NCBI RefSeq assembly: GCF_002210165.1
Contig: NZ_AQQP01000003.1
Span: 62,001 to 126,000 of the forward strand
Source of the DNA: Phaeobacter sp. 22II1-1F12B
Lineage (GTDB): Bacteria; Pseudomonadota; Alphaproteobacteria; Rhodobacterales; Rhodobacteraceae
DNA length: 64,000 nucleotides
Reading direction: 5' to 3'
Below, piece by piece: positions 46,744 through 55,508 of this stretch (position 1 is the first letter of the stretch; the number at the start of each line of letters is the position of its first letter). A program made the translations under genes and the position numbers. The notes under the pieces were generated by a model that saw nothing but the letters and a program-made list of their open reading frames with translations, was not told the DNA's origin and searched no databases.

Positions 46744-48054
46744 TTGAGCGATTTTGATATGATGGATCTGCCGGCCAAGCTGGTTGCCCGCCTTGCAGAG
46801 ATGGGCATCACCGAGCCGACCCCGATCCAGAAACAGGCCATCCCCCACGCTCTGAACGGGCGCGACGTTCTTGGCCTGGCCCAGACCGGAACCGGCAAGA
46901 CCGCCGCCTTTGGCGTACCAATCGTCAAACAGATGCTGGAATTCGGCAAGAAGCCCGAGAAATACACCGTGCGCGGTCTCGTTCTTGCACCGACGCGCGA
47001 ACTGGCGACCCAGATTGCTACCCACCTGCGCGGCCTGACCGAAAACACACCGCTGAAAGTGGGCGTTGTCGTCGGCGGCCAGTCCATCAACGCACAGATG
47101 AAGCGCCTTGAACGCGGCACCGATCTTTTGGTGGCGACGCCGGGCCGTCTGCTCGACCTGCTCGACCGCCGCGCTGTCGAGCTTCAGACCTGCACCTTCC
47201 TCGTTCTGGACGAAGCGGACCAGATGCTTGACCTCGGCTTTATCCACGCCCTGCGCAAGATCGCCGCGCTGCTGCCGGAAGAGCGTCAGACCATGCTGTT
47301 CTCGGCCACCATGCCCAAGCAGATGAACGAACTGGCGCAAAGCTATCTGAAAAGCCCGATCCGGGTCGAAGTCACCCCTCCGGGCAAGGCCGCCGACAAG
47401 GTCACGCAAGAGGTGCATTTTATCGCCAAAGCGGAAAAGACCAACCTGCTGATCGAACTGCTCGACAAGCATCGCGAGGAACGCGCCCTCGTATTCGGGC
47501 GCACCAAGCACGGGTCGGAAAAGCTGATGAAAACGCTGGAAAAGCGTGGCTTTGCGGCCATGTCGATCCACGGCAACAAAAGCCAAGGTCAGCGCGACCG
47601 GGCCATTGCGGCTTTCAAATCCGGTGATGTCCGGGTGCTTGTCGCGACGGACGTGGCCGCCCGCGGTCTGGATATTCCCGACGTCAAACACGTCTACAAC
47701 TACGACCTTCCCAACGTGCCGGACAATTACGTGCACCGGATCGGTCGCACAGCGCGCGCGGGCAAGGACGGTGCCGCCGTTGCTTTCTGCGCACCTGATG
47801 AGATGGACGAACTGAAGGCGATCCAGAAAACCATGGGGATCACCATCCCCGTTGCGTCCGGTCGGCCATGGTCGCCGATGGAAGCGCCGGACAAGCCCAA
47901 GGGCAAAGGCCGTGGTCAGCGTCGTCGCAGTGGTGGCGGTGGCCATAATGGCGGCGGAAATGGTGGCGGAGGCAACGCCCCCGGCAAAAGCCAGTCGCGC
48001 CGTCGTCGTCGGCCCTCCGGCAACAAGGGTGGCAGCAACCGCGCCGCAGCCTGA
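46744..48054 (+). CDS. DEAD-box RNA helicase (RhlE-like)
   Basis: A 436-residue ATP-dependent RNA helicase. It has the Q motif (ITEPTPIQKQAIPHAL), AQTGTGKT, PTRELATQ, DEAD (LVLDEADQMLD), SAT, and HRIGRTARAG. The C-terminal tail is Gly/Arg/Lys-rich and low-complexity, typical for RNA binding. The start is a TTG with AAGGA 6 nt upstream; the frame is open back to 46408, but that part lacks helicase homology. A nearby Met (46759) is an alternative. It remodels RNA in ribosome assembly or decay. Confidence 0.92.
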   Translation: MSDFDMMDLPAKLVARLAEMGITEPTPIQKQAIPHALNGRDVLGLAQTGTGKTAAFGVPIVKQMLEFGKKPEKYTVRGLVLAPTRELATQIATHLRGLTENTPLKVGVVVGGQSINAQMKRLERGTDLLVATPGRLLDLLDRRAVELQTCTFLVLDEADQMLDLGFIHALRKIAALLPEERQTMLFSATMPKQMNELAQSYLKSPIRVEVTPPGKAADKVTQEVHFIAKAEKTNLLIELLDKHREERALVFGRTKHGSEKLMKTLEKRGFAAMSIHGNKSQGQRDRAIAAFKSGDVRVLVATDVAARGLDIPDVKHVYNYDLPNVPDNYVHRIGRTARAGKDGAAVAFCAPDEMDELKAIQKTMGITIPVASGRPWSPMEAPDKPKGKGRGQRRRSGGGGHNGGGNGGGGNAPGKSQSRRRRRPSGNKGGSNRAAA

Positions 48055-48060
48055 ACCAAA

Positions 48061-48094
48061 AACCTTGCCGACGGCGATACATGTCGGCAAGGTT
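48061..48094 (+). terminator. 12-bp perfect hairpin after the helicase gene
   Basis: AACCTTGCCGAC and GTCGGCAAGGTT pair perfectly around a 10-nt loop, 6 nt after the stop codon. No T-run follows on the plus strand (CTCCCCC). An A-run precedes it, so it could act as an intrinsic terminator only for minus-strand transcripts. Confidence 0.5.
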
Positions 48095-48236
48095 CTCCCC
48101 CTGATCGGTAAACGTCTCTCACCAGTCAGAGACGTCACGCCCTTGCTTCACAACAAGATTCCTGCAAACCCCAGCGGTCCCAAGCGTCCGACATTCGGCG
48201 CTTGACTTGGTTCGGGGCTACGGCTCCTTTGGCCGC

Positions 48237-49112
48237 ATGGAAGAAAAGCGTGCCATTGACGGATTCGGGGCAGCGGCCCTGATCGGGTTCGCAACTCTTC
48301 TCGCTTTCAACCAGGTCGTGATCAAGATCACCGGCGGAGGTTTTGCCCCTGCATTTCAGGCCGGGCTGCGCTCTGTCGGCGCGGCGCTTGTGCTCTTGAT
48401 CTGGATGAAACTGCGCGGCACCTCGCTACACATCCCCCGCTCGGCCTGGACTTGGGGCATCATCTCGGGCGGGTTATTCGCGGCTGAATTTCTCTGCCTG
48501 TTCACGGCGCTCGATCACACAACCGTTTCGCGCTCGTCGATCATCTTCTACACGATGCCGGTCTGGCTTGCGCTGGTAAGCCATTTCGCCCTTCCCGGTG
48601 AAAAGCTGAGCGGACTGCGCATCCTTGGCATGGCCCTCGCGGTCGCCGGTGTCGTTCTGGCGCTCTCCGACCGCTCAAACGGTCAGGCGTCGCTCTTGGG
48701 CGATGTTCTGGCCCTGATGGCGGCGTTCATCTGGGCCAGTATCCCGCTGGTCGTGCGTATGACGCCTTTGGTGCATGTCCCACCAGCCACGCAACTGCTG
48801 TTTCAGGTCGCCATATCCGCGCCGATCCTGCTTCTGGCCGCGCCCTTTTATGGTGAATTCCTTCGCGACCCCCAGCCGATCCACTGGGCCGGCCTGGCAT
48901 TTCAGGCGATCTGCGTCGCCAGCCTCGGCTTCCTCGCCTGGTTCTGGTTGCTCACCATTTACCGCGCCAGCGCAGTCGCCTCTTTCAGCTTCCTGTCGCC
49001 CGTTCTCGCCGTGCTCTTCGGATGGCTCATCCTAGGCGAAAGGATCGGGCCAGCCGTCTTCGTCGCGCTGATCCTTGTTGCCGCAGGGATATTCCTCATC
49101 AACCGCCGCTAG
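48237..49112 (+). CDS. EamA/DMT family transporter
   Basis: A 291-residue protein with about ten helices in two EamA repeats. The first helix is [19 protein letters not shown]; the second repeat ends in [19 protein letters not shown]. The substrate is unknown. An upstream TTG at 48207 is in frame, but ATG 48237 is preferred. Its 3' end overlaps the convergent selO gene by 4 nt. Unlike the transporter at 43940-44809 in loop sequence, so not a recent duplicate. Confidence 0.87.
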   Translation: MEEKRAIDGFGAAALIGFATLLAFNQVVIKITGGGFAPAFQAGLRSVGAALVLLIWMKLRGTSLHIPRSAWTWGIISGGLFAAEFLCLFTALDHTTVSRSSIIFYTMPVWLALVSHFALPGEKLSGLRILGMALAVAGVVLALSDRSNGQASLLGDVLALMAAFIWASIPLVVRMTPLVHVPPATQLLFQVAISAPILLLAAPFYGEFLRDPQPIHWAGLAFQAICVASLGFLAWFWLLTIYRASAVASFSFLSPVLAVLFGWLILGERIGPAVFVALILVAAGIFLINRR

Positions 49113-50527
49113 GTACCGCAGAAAGTCGCGGGAACAACCTCTTCCGGGGTCGGTACGCGGCGCAGATCCGCATGATCGGGCTGATCTTCATAAGGGGTCG
49201 ACAGCACCGCGTTCAGCCGGTGAAACGGCGCGTAATCGCCTTTCACAGCCGCCTCGATCATTTGCTCAACCCGGTGATTGCGCGGAATAAAGGCCGGATT
49301 GGCGGCGCGCATAAGCGCCTCGGGCTCCGGCTCTGTCTCCAACCGTGCCTTCCACCCATCGGCCCACTGATCGAAAGCCCCCGGGTCGGCGAATTGATCG
49401 CGCGCCTTGTCAGATCCAAGCGATCGGAAAGTATTGGTGAAATCCGCCTGCTGATGCGCCATCCGGGTCAGCAGATCCGCAACCAGCGCCGCGTCATCTT
49501 CGCGAACATTGCTGATCCCTAGCTTGGCCGCGAACCGCCGCAGCCATTCCTGTCGCATCAACTCGGGCATGGCGTGGACAATTTCGGTCGCCTCTTCCGC
49601 CGCCGCCTCGCGATCCTCCATCTGCTGGATCAGGGCCGTCGCAAGCTGAGCGAGATTCCAGACCGCGATATCCGGTTGGTTCGCATAGGCATAGCGTCCC
49701 ATCTGGTCGATAGAACTGAAAACCTTATTCGGATGGTACACGTCCATGAAAGCGCACGGCCCATAGTCGATGGTTTCTCCGGAAATCGACGCATTATCCG
49801 TGTTCATCACACCATGAATGAATCCCACGGCCATCCAGGCCGGGATCAGCCGTGCCTGCGCATCGCGCACCGCACGCAATAGCCCCATGGGCCCCTCGAC
49901 CTCGGGGTAATGCCGATCAATCGCATATTGCGTCAGCGTCTTGAGGTTTTCTGTCTCACCACGCGCGGCATACACCTGAAAGCTCCCGACACGCAGATGG
50001 CTCTTGGCAACCCGCGTCAGCACCGCGCCCGGCAACATGCCGTCGCGCAAAACGACCTCCCCGGTTTCAACTGCCGCCAGGGCACGTGTCGTCGGAATGC
50101 CCAAAGCATGCATCGCTTCGGACACCACGTATTCACGCAGAACCGGGCCAAGCCATGCCCTGCCGTCGCCCATGCGGCTGAACGCCGTGCGACCCGCCCC
50201 CTTAAGCTGGATGTCCCGTCGTATGCCATCTTCACCGACAACTTCGCCGAGCAGGATCGCACGCCCGTCACCGAGCTGCGGGTTATACTGCCCGAACTGG
50301 TGTCCGGAATAGAGCTGGGCCAAAGGTTCCGCGCCGTCCGGTACCCGGTTCCCCGCAAAAATCTCCGCGAATTCGGGCAGCTCCTTTTCAGGAAGCCCCA
50401 AAACCCGAGCCAAGTCACTGTTGTAGGCTACCAGCTTCGGTTCCCGCACCGGCACGGGATCCTGCCGCGCGTAGAAGCCGCCTGTCAGACGGGCAAAACT
50501 GTTGTCGAATGATATCTGCATGCTCAT
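49109..50527 (-). CDS. selO: SelO/YdiU protein adenylyltransferase
   Basis: A 472-residue pseudokinase-fold enzyme that transfers AMP to protein Ser/Thr/Tyr residues (protein AMPylation), linked to oxidative stress. Core blocks include [54 protein letters not shown]. The C-terminus ends in Cys-Gly-Thr; this Cys is where animal SelO has selenocysteine, three residues from the end. A start at 50563 is possible; 50527 is preferred because it precedes the conserved N-terminus directly. Confidence 0.93.
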   Translation of the reverse strand: MSMQISFDNSFARLTGGFYARQDPVPVREPKLVAYNSDLARVLGLPEKELPEFAEIFAGNRVPDGAEPLAQLYSGHQFGQYNPQLGDGRAILLGEVVGEDGIRRDIQLKGAGRTAFSRMGDGRAWLGPVLREYVVSEAMHALGIPTTRALAAVETGEVVLRDGMLPGAVLTRVAKSHLRVGSFQVYAARGETENLKTLTQYAIDRHYPEVEGPMGLLRAVRDAQARLIPAWMAVGFIHGVMNTDNASISGETIDYGPCAFMDVYHPNKVFSSIDQMGRYAYANQPDIAVWNLAQLATALIQQMEDREAAAEEATEIVHAMPELMRQEWLRRFAAKLGISNVREDDAALVADLLTRMAHQQADFTNTFRSLGSDKARDQFADPGAFDQWADGWKARLETEPEPEALMRAANPAFIPRNHRVEQMIEAAVKGDYAPFHRLNAVLSTPYEDQPDHADLRRVPTPEEVVPATFCGT

Positions 50528-50597
50528 GCCCGCAAACATAAGAGCATCGCGCAAGAATACCATAGCGTGCAGCTGATACAGCCCCTATCCTTGCCTC

Positions 50598-51017
50598 ATG
50601 ACAGCTGACCAGATCATTGCCCGCCTGAATCTGACACCCCATCCCGAAGGCGGACATTACCGCCAGACCTGGATCGCCGATAACGACGGTCGGCCGACCG
50701 GTACCTGCATTTATTTCCTGCTCAAATCAGGCGAGGCAAGCCACTGGCACCGCGTCGATGCCACCGAGATCTGGCTCTATCATTCAGGTGCGCCATTGGT
50801 CCTTTCTATCGCCGAAAAGGAAACCGGCCCGGCGGTCGACCACCTCCTGACCCCCGATCTGACCGAGGGCGAGCCACAGCTCATCGTTCCAGAAAACCAC
50901 TGGCAGGCCGCGCGCAGCACCGGCGATTTCACCCTCGTCAGCTGTACGGTCAGCCCCGGCTTCGACTTTGCCGGCTTCACGCTCGCCGAACCCGGATTCG
51001 ATATCCCCCGCAGCTAG
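50598..51017 (+). CDS. Cupin domain protein (DUF985)
   Basis: A 139-residue single-domain cupin. DUF985 hallmarks are LTPHPEGGHYRQTW at the N-terminus, SHWHRVDATEIWLYHSG with likely metal-binding His and Glu, and VSCTVSPGFDFAGFTLA at the C-terminus. It may be an epimerase-like or small-molecule-binding protein; activity is unknown. Divergent from selO. Confidence 0.88.
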   Translation: MTADQIIARLNLTPHPEGGHYRQTWIADNDGRPTGTCIYFLLKSGEASHWHRVDATEIWLYHSGAPLVLSIAEKETGPAVDHLLTPDLTEGEPQLIVPENHWQAARSTGDFTLVSCTVSPGFDFAGFTLAEPGFDIPRS

Positions 51018-51030
51018 ACGCCGCACCCAA

Positions 51031-51054
51031 CTTCTTTGGGTCAAAAAATATCCA
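51031..51054 (-). repeat. Second copy of element seen after pdxA
   Basis: Read on the minus strand this is GGATATTTTTTG followed by ACCCAAAGAAG, matching 31464-31486 apart from a few bases. It lies downstream of anmK in the transcription direction of that gene, as the first copy lies downstream of pdxA. The GC hairpin part is not conserved here. Confidence 0.4.
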
Positions 51055-51104
51055 AAGAGCAACGCGTCCTGCCCGCCAAAGCTCTGGCTATGTCACGCCA
51101 ATAC

Positions 51105-51139
51105 GTAAATCGAATGTCTGCGCAGCAGACGCAATTTAC
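51105..51139 (-). terminator. Nested hairpin directly after anmK stop
   Basis: GTAAAT/ATTTAC encloses GTCTG-5-CAGAC, with a 5-nt and a 3-nt side bulge. It starts at the base after the anmK stop codon. No T-run follows at once, so its role as a terminator is uncertain. Confidence 0.45.
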
Positions 51140-52249
51140 CTATTCGCCCGGAAAGGATACGACGCCGCCGCCGACCAGCGCTCGCACACCAGTGGTGCCG
51201 GGGCATGATGTCGGCAAGCCCCTTGCGACACGCACTGCCAGGTAGGCAAAGGCTTGCGCCTCGAGCATGTCGCCATCCAGGCCCACCTCTTCGACTGGGT
51301 CCACCGGACAGTCGAGCCCGACCCTCAGCATTTCCATAAGTACCGGATTAAGCCGCCCTCCCCCCGTAACAAGAACACGCGCAGGCGGACGCGGGCAATG
51401 TTCTAGCCCCTGAACCACGGCAGCCGCCGCCATGCCCGTCAGGGTTGCCGCGGCATCCGAATCTCCCAGCTCACCAACCAGCCCGATCATCTCGGCAAAA
51501 TCGTTCCGATCCAGCGATTTCGGTGGCATACGGGCAAAATACGGCTCGGCCAGGAACAATTCGAGCGCGCCCTCTTCCACGTCCCCCCTGCGGGCAATCT
51601 CGCCATCCCGATCCATGTCGAGCCCAAGCCGCGCCTGAAGCAGGTCGTTGACAGGCGCATTCGCAGGCCCGGTATCAAAGGCCAAAAGCGCCCCGACCTC
51701 TTCAGGCCGGTCGAAACCCGGATCGACATAAGTAAGGTTTCCGACCCCACCAAGGTTCAGGAAACACAAGGGCTCCTTCGCGCCGATCCACTTGGCACAG
51801 GCAAAATGGAAAAACGGCGCTAGCGGCGCGCCTTCTCCGCCCATCCGCACATCGTCGCTGCGAAAATCCCAGACAACGGGCCGGCTCAGCGCCTCGGCAA
51901 GCCCGGCTCCGTCGCCTACTTGCAAGGTCCCCCGCCCGCGCGGCTCATGGGCAAGCGTTTGGCCGTGAAACCCAACGATGTCCACATCCTTGAAACCGCT
52001 CAGCAATTCGTAATGGGCGACATCAACCACATCGCCGGCAAGCTCGACCGGCTCTCCGCTCCAGACACCCAGCCCCGCCCGCAGAATCCTGCGCTCGTCG
52101 CTCGAGTATCCGCGATACCCATGTTCTCCGAACCCGGTGATCCGGTGCCCGTCCGTCTCTACGATTGCCGCATCCACACCGTCCAGCGATGTGCCGCTCA
52201 TCGCCCCCAGCGCCCGAAGAACGCCGCCTTGCCGAATGGCCGAATTCAT
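51140..52249 (-). CDS. anmK: Anhydro-N-acetylmuramic acid kinase
   Basis: A 369-residue cytosolic kinase that hydrolyses and phosphorylates 1,6-anhydro-MurNAc to MurNAc-6-phosphate in cell-wall recycling. It has [17 protein letters not shown] at the N-terminus, [23 protein letters not shown] and [12 protein letters not shown]. The ATG at 52249 has an AGGAAAAGG site; the frame is open further upstream but is antisense to tyrS. It is divergent from tyrS with 63 nt between starts. Confidence 0.96.
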   Translation of the reverse strand: MNSAIRQGGVLRALGAMSGTSLDGVDAAIVETDGHRITGFGEHGYRGYSSDERRILRAGLGVWSGEPVELAGDVVDVAHYELLSGFKDVDIVGFHGQTLAHEPRGRGTLQVGDGAGLAEALSRPVVWDFRSDDVRMGGEGAPLAPFFHFACAKWIGAKEPLCFLNLGGVGNLTYVDPGFDRPEEVGALLAFDTGPANAPVNDLLQARLGLDMDRDGEIARRGDVEEGALELFLAEPYFARMPPKSLDRNDFAEMIGLVGELGDSDAAATLTGMAAAAVVQGLEHCPRPPARVLVTGGGRLNPVLMEMLRVGLDCPVDPVEEVGLDGDMLEAQAFAYLAVRVARGLPTSCPGTTGVRALVGGGVVSFPGE

Positions 52250-52312
52250 GGCCTTTTCCTTCACTGCCCAGCCCCCTATACACTCACCCTGAATTGAAAC
52301 CGGAGGCAAGAC

Positions 52313-53566
52313 ATGACCTACCACCCCAAATCGGATTTCATCGCCATCATGATGGAACGCGGCTATCTCGCCGACTGCACCGATTATCAGGGTCTCGACG
52401 AGGCTTTGATGGTGCCCGGTCAGCCTGCCTATATCGGTTATGACGCGACTGCCAAGTCGCTGCATGTCGGCCATCTGCTGAACATCATGATGCTGCGCTG
52501 GTTCCAGAAAACCGGGCACAAGCCGATCACCCTGATGGGAGGCGGCACCACCAAGGTGGGCGACCCGTCGTTCCGTTCGGACGAACGCCCGCTTCTCACG
52601 CCAGATGCGATCGACGACAACATCGCCAGCATGAAGAGTGTTTTTGCCAAGTACCTGAGCTATGGCGAAGGCTCGTCAGATGCCATCATGCTCAACAACG
52701 CCGAATGGCTCGACGATCTGAACTATCTCGAGTTCCTGCGCGATATCGGACGCCATTTCTCGGTTAACCGGATGCTGTCTTTCGAGTCGGTGAAATCGCG
52801 GCTGGATCGCGAACAGTCGCTGTCCTTTCTCGAATTCAACTACATGATCCTGCAAGCCTATGATTTTCTTGAGCTTAACCGCCGGTATGGCTGCATCCTG
52901 CAGATGGGCGGCTCAGACCAGTGGGGCAATATCGTGAACGGTATCGACCTGACTCGCCGGGTGCTCGATCACGAAATCTATGGTCTGACTTCGCCGCTCC
53001 TGACCACCTCGGACGGGCGCAAAATGGGCAAGAGCCAGGGGGGTGCGATGTGGCTGAACGCCGACATGCTAAGCCCCTACGAGTTCTGGCAATTCTGGCG
53101 CAATACGACCGACGCGGATGTCGGGCGTTTCCTCAAGCTCTATACCGAGATGCCGGTGGACGAATGCGACCGGTTGGGGGCGCTGGCGGGGTCCGAGATC
53201 AACGAGGCCAAGATCATCCTTGCCGATCAGGTCACGACGCTTTGCCACGGGGCCGAGGCAGCCCAGACCGCTCAGGCCACCGCCCGCGAAGTTTTTGAAA
53301 AAGGCGGCGTAGGCGATGACCTTCCGACGCTTGGCCTGACCCGCGCGGAAATCGGTGACGGAATCTCTATCGTGCAAGTGATTGTGCGCTCGGGACTTGC
53401 CAAGTCGGGCAAGGAAGCCAAGCGCCTGATCGCCGAGAATGGAGCCCGTCTGGACGATGCGCCGTTGACGGATGCCGGGTTGATGCTCGACGCGGGCGCC
53501 CTTGCCTCGCCCGTCAAGATCAGCGCCGGGCGCAAACGCCATGCGCTGGTGCAACTCAACGACTAA
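52313..53566 (+). CDS. tyrS: Tyrosyl-tRNA synthetase
   Basis: A 417-residue class I synthetase of normal length. The HIGH-type motif is HVGH, the KMSKS-type loop is [10 protein letters not shown], and the tyrosine-binding GGSDQWGN block is intact. A C-terminal S4 RNA-binding domain covers about 350-417. GGAGG lies just before the ATG. Its stop overlaps the stop of a small convergent gene by 3-4 nt. Confidence 0.97.
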   Translation: MTYHPKSDFIAIMMERGYLADCTDYQGLDEALMVPGQPAYIGYDATAKSLHVGHLLNIMMLRWFQKTGHKPITLMGGGTTKVGDPSFRSDERPLLTPDAIDDNIASMKSVFAKYLSYGEGSSDAIMLNNAEWLDDLNYLEFLRDIGRHFSVNRMLSFESVKSRLDREQSLSFLEFNYMILQAYDFLELNRRYGCILQMGGSDQWGNIVNGIDLTRRVLDHEIYGLTSPLLTTSDGRKMGKSQGGAMWLNADMLSPYEFWQFWRNTTDADVGRFLKLYTEMPVDECDRLGALAGSEINEAKIILADQVTTLCHGAEAAQTAQATAREVFEKGGVGDDLPTLGLTRAEIGDGISIVQVIVRSGLAKSGKEAKRLIAENGARLDDAPLTDAGLMLDAGALASPVKISAGRKRHALVQLND

Positions 53567-53709
53567 AGCAGCCAGTCGATAGCGGTCAGGACCAGAAAGA
53601 CCGGTATCGACAACCCGGTCGCCAAGAGCAAAGCCCCGGCCCGTGTTGGGCGAGCCGGGGCCGCAGTTTGGGCGCTGGGGGTGCGCCGCGAGGTGTCTCT
53701 CTGCTTCAT
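53563..53709 (-). CDS. 48-residue single-pass membrane protein, uncharacterised
   Basis: A small frame of 48 codons plus TAG. The N-terminal half is basic and Pro/Ala/Thr-rich ([14 protein letters not shown]), and the C-terminal half (about 24-48) is one hydrophobic helix ending in DWLL. This charge-then-helix layout supports real coding. Its stop overlaps the tyrS stop. A strong inverted repeat at 53633-53661 lies inside it, so part of the region may instead serve as a terminator. An AAAGG site lies rather far upstream (about 13 nt). Confidence 0.5.
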   Translation of the reverse strand: MKQRDTSRRTPSAQTAAPARPTRAGALLLATGLSIPVFLVLTAIDWLL

Positions 53710-53755
53710 GCCGTCATTAACGCGCCTTTAGGTTAATGGCGCGTAAATATCTGGC

Positions 53756-54640
53756 ATGTTCGATTCTTCCGACCGTGCGCTGCCTCAGCCGCTTCAACAG
53801 CATGTCAATTTTGCCAGAACGCTTCGGGCAATCGGGCAAAACCACCTCTTTTTCGAAAGCAATACGCCCCTCTTGATGCTGCGACGCCGGTTTCCCATAG
53901 GCCTAGCGGTCAACCTGTTGTCACGCGTCGACCTTCGGTCGCGTGACCTCTCCCAGTTCCGCAATAGCAAAGGGGTGCGCCGGTCGCTGATGCTGATCAC
54001 GCCGGATCATCCCGCACCGGAACTTGAAGACATGGGGGCCGTCCCGATTCTCACGCCAGCCAGCGTGGCCGAATGGCACTTAGACCAAGATCTGCTTCGC
54101 GGCATGCATCAGAAATGGCGCAATCGGCTGCGCCATGCAGAGGCGCACGGGTTGCGGGTTACCCGCCAGATCATGCCACAGTCCAGCGATCACTGGCTGT
54201 TGCAGGCTGACCTTGCCCAGCGACAGGCCCGTGGCTATCGAAGCTGGCCGATTGCGCTCACGCTTGCCTATTGTCGCGCCAATCCCGGTGCGGGCAAACT
54301 TTTCACCGCGCATGAGGGCAAGGTTCCCGTGGCCGGAATACTGGTGCTCTGCCACGGAACGGCCGCAACCTACCACATTGGCTATACGACCCCGAGGGGC
54401 AAATCCCTGTCGGCGCATAACCTTTTGCTGCACAGCGCCGCCAAATGGCTGAAATCAAAAGGATATGAAAGGTTCGACCTCGGGCTGATCGATTCCGTTC
54501 ACGCCCCCGGACTTGCGCGTTTCAAGCTTGAATGCGGCGCTGTATGCCGCCGCCTTGGCGGCACATGGGCGTGGTGGCCACCGCTCGGCACCGCACTGCG
54601 TCCCCTCGCGCGGCTCGACCGGCAGAGCTTTCTCGCCTGA
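53756..54640 (+). CDS. FemAB-like GNAT acyltransferase
   Basis: A 294-residue cytosolic protein with the Acetyltransf_6 (BioF2-like/FemAB-like) fold. Conserved blocks are GMHQKWRNRLRHAEAHGLRV near 121-140, AGILVLCHGTAATYHIGY near 198-215 and LLHSAAKWLKSKGYERFDLG near 224-243. Members transfer amino acids or acyl groups to cell-wall or polysaccharide precursors. The substrate is unknown. It stands between tyrS and an SDR gene with no clear functional partner. Confidence 0.75.
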   Translation: MFDSSDRALPQPLQQHVNFARTLRAIGQNHLFFESNTPLLMLRRRFPIGLAVNLLSRVDLRSRDLSQFRNSKGVRRSLMLITPDHPAPELEDMGAVPILTPASVAEWHLDQDLLRGMHQKWRNRLRHAEAHGLRVTRQIMPQSSDHWLLQADLAQRQARGYRSWPIALTLAYCRANPGAGKLFTAHEGKVPVAGILVLCHGTAATYHIGYTTPRGKSLSAHNLLLHSAAKWLKSKGYERFDLGLIDSVHAPGLARFKLECGAVCRRLGGTWAWWPPLGTALRPLARLDRQSFLA

Positions 54641-54711
54641 CCTCGCCTCTCTGGACACCCGCCCGCACCCATGATTAGTCAAAGCGGAGTTCTTCAAGGG
54701 GAGTATGAAGC

Positions 54712-55467
54712 ATGAAACTGTCCACTACCGCTGCGGTCATCACCGGCGGCGCTTCCGGACTGGGCGAAGCAACCGCCCGCTATTTCGCCTCGCAGGGCGC
54801 GCAGGTCACCATTCTGGACCGTGACGCGGAACGCGGCGAAGCAGTTGCCAAGGAATTGAAAGGTTACTTTGCACAGACCGACGTCACGGACGAAGACTCC
54901 GTGCAGGCCGCCATCGATCTTGCGATGGAAAAGATGGGTAAGATTACCGCGACAGTGAACTGCGCCGGTATCGCCTTTGGCATCAAGACATCCGGCAAGG
55001 ACGGTCCGCACCCCCTTGATAAGTTTAAGCAAACGCTTGACGTGAACCTTGTTGGCACGTTCAACGTCTCGCGTCTGGCCTCGGTTGCCATGGCAAAGAA
55101 CGAACCCGAAAGCGACGGCGCACGCGGTGTCATAATCTCGACCGCTTCCGTTGCCGCCTTTGAGGGGCAAAAGGGTCAGGTCGCCTATTCCGCCTCAAAA
55201 GGCGGTGTCGTGGGCATGACCGTCCCGATGGCACGTGATCTGGCATCTGTCGGCATCCGCGTGATGACCATCGCACCCGGCATCTTCATGACCCCGATGC
55301 TGGCCGGCCTGCCGGAAGATGTGCAAAAGCAACTCGCCGCCGATGTGCCGAACCCGCCGCGCCTTGGCGATCCGTCGGAATATGGCCGTCTGGCCGGGTT
55401 CATCGTGGAATGTGGCTATCTCAACGGCGAAACCATCCGCATCGACGGCGCGCTGCGTATGCGCTAA
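54712..55467 (+). CDS. SDR family dehydrogenase, 3-hydroxyacyl-CoA dehydrogenase type II-like
   Basis: A 251-residue NAD(P)-dependent short-chain dehydrogenase. It has the Rossmann [10 protein letters not shown], the NCAG motif, catalytic Ser in [10 protein letters not shown] and YSASKGG (Tyr-Lys). It resembles HSD10-type enzymes that oxidise 3-hydroxyacyl-CoA, including short branched-chain ones, in the cytosol. A GGGGAG site lies 8 nt before the ATG. Convergent with uup. Confidence 0.9.
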   Translation: MKLSTTAAVITGGASGLGEATARYFASQGAQVTILDRDAERGEAVAKELKGYFAQTDVTDEDSVQAAIDLAMEKMGKITATVNCAGIAFGIKTSGKDGPHPLDKFKQTLDVNLVGTFNVSRLASVAMAKNEPESDGARGVIISTASVAAFEGQKGQVAYSASKGGVVGMTVPMARDLASVGIRVMTIAPGIFMTPMLAGLPEDVQKQLAADVPNPPRLGDPSEYGRLAGFIVECGYLNGETIRIDGALRMR

Positions 55468-55478
55468 TTGCTTCGGGT

Positions 55479-55508
55479 CCAGCGCGGATCAACCTGCTTC
55501 CGCGCTGG
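55479..55508. terminator. Hairpin at convergent SDR/uup ends, no U-tract
   Basis: CCAGCGCGG and CCGCGCTGG form a perfect 9-bp stem with a 12-nt loop. It covers the uup stop codon and starts 12 nt after the SDR stop. No T-run follows. Confidence 0.45.

Noticed and set aside
46381-48138. Open frame on the minus strand upstream of and continuous with mur, giving a 723-residue product
   Set aside because: It is antisense to the helicase gene. Only the last 137 residues match Fur, and these begin with a proper ATG. The rest is typical of an antisense frame in GC-rich codon usage.
53633-53661. GC-rich inverted repeat as terminator of tyrS
   Set aside because: No T-run follows on the plus strand, and the stem lies within a plausible small coding frame on the other strand. 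Left as part of that entry.
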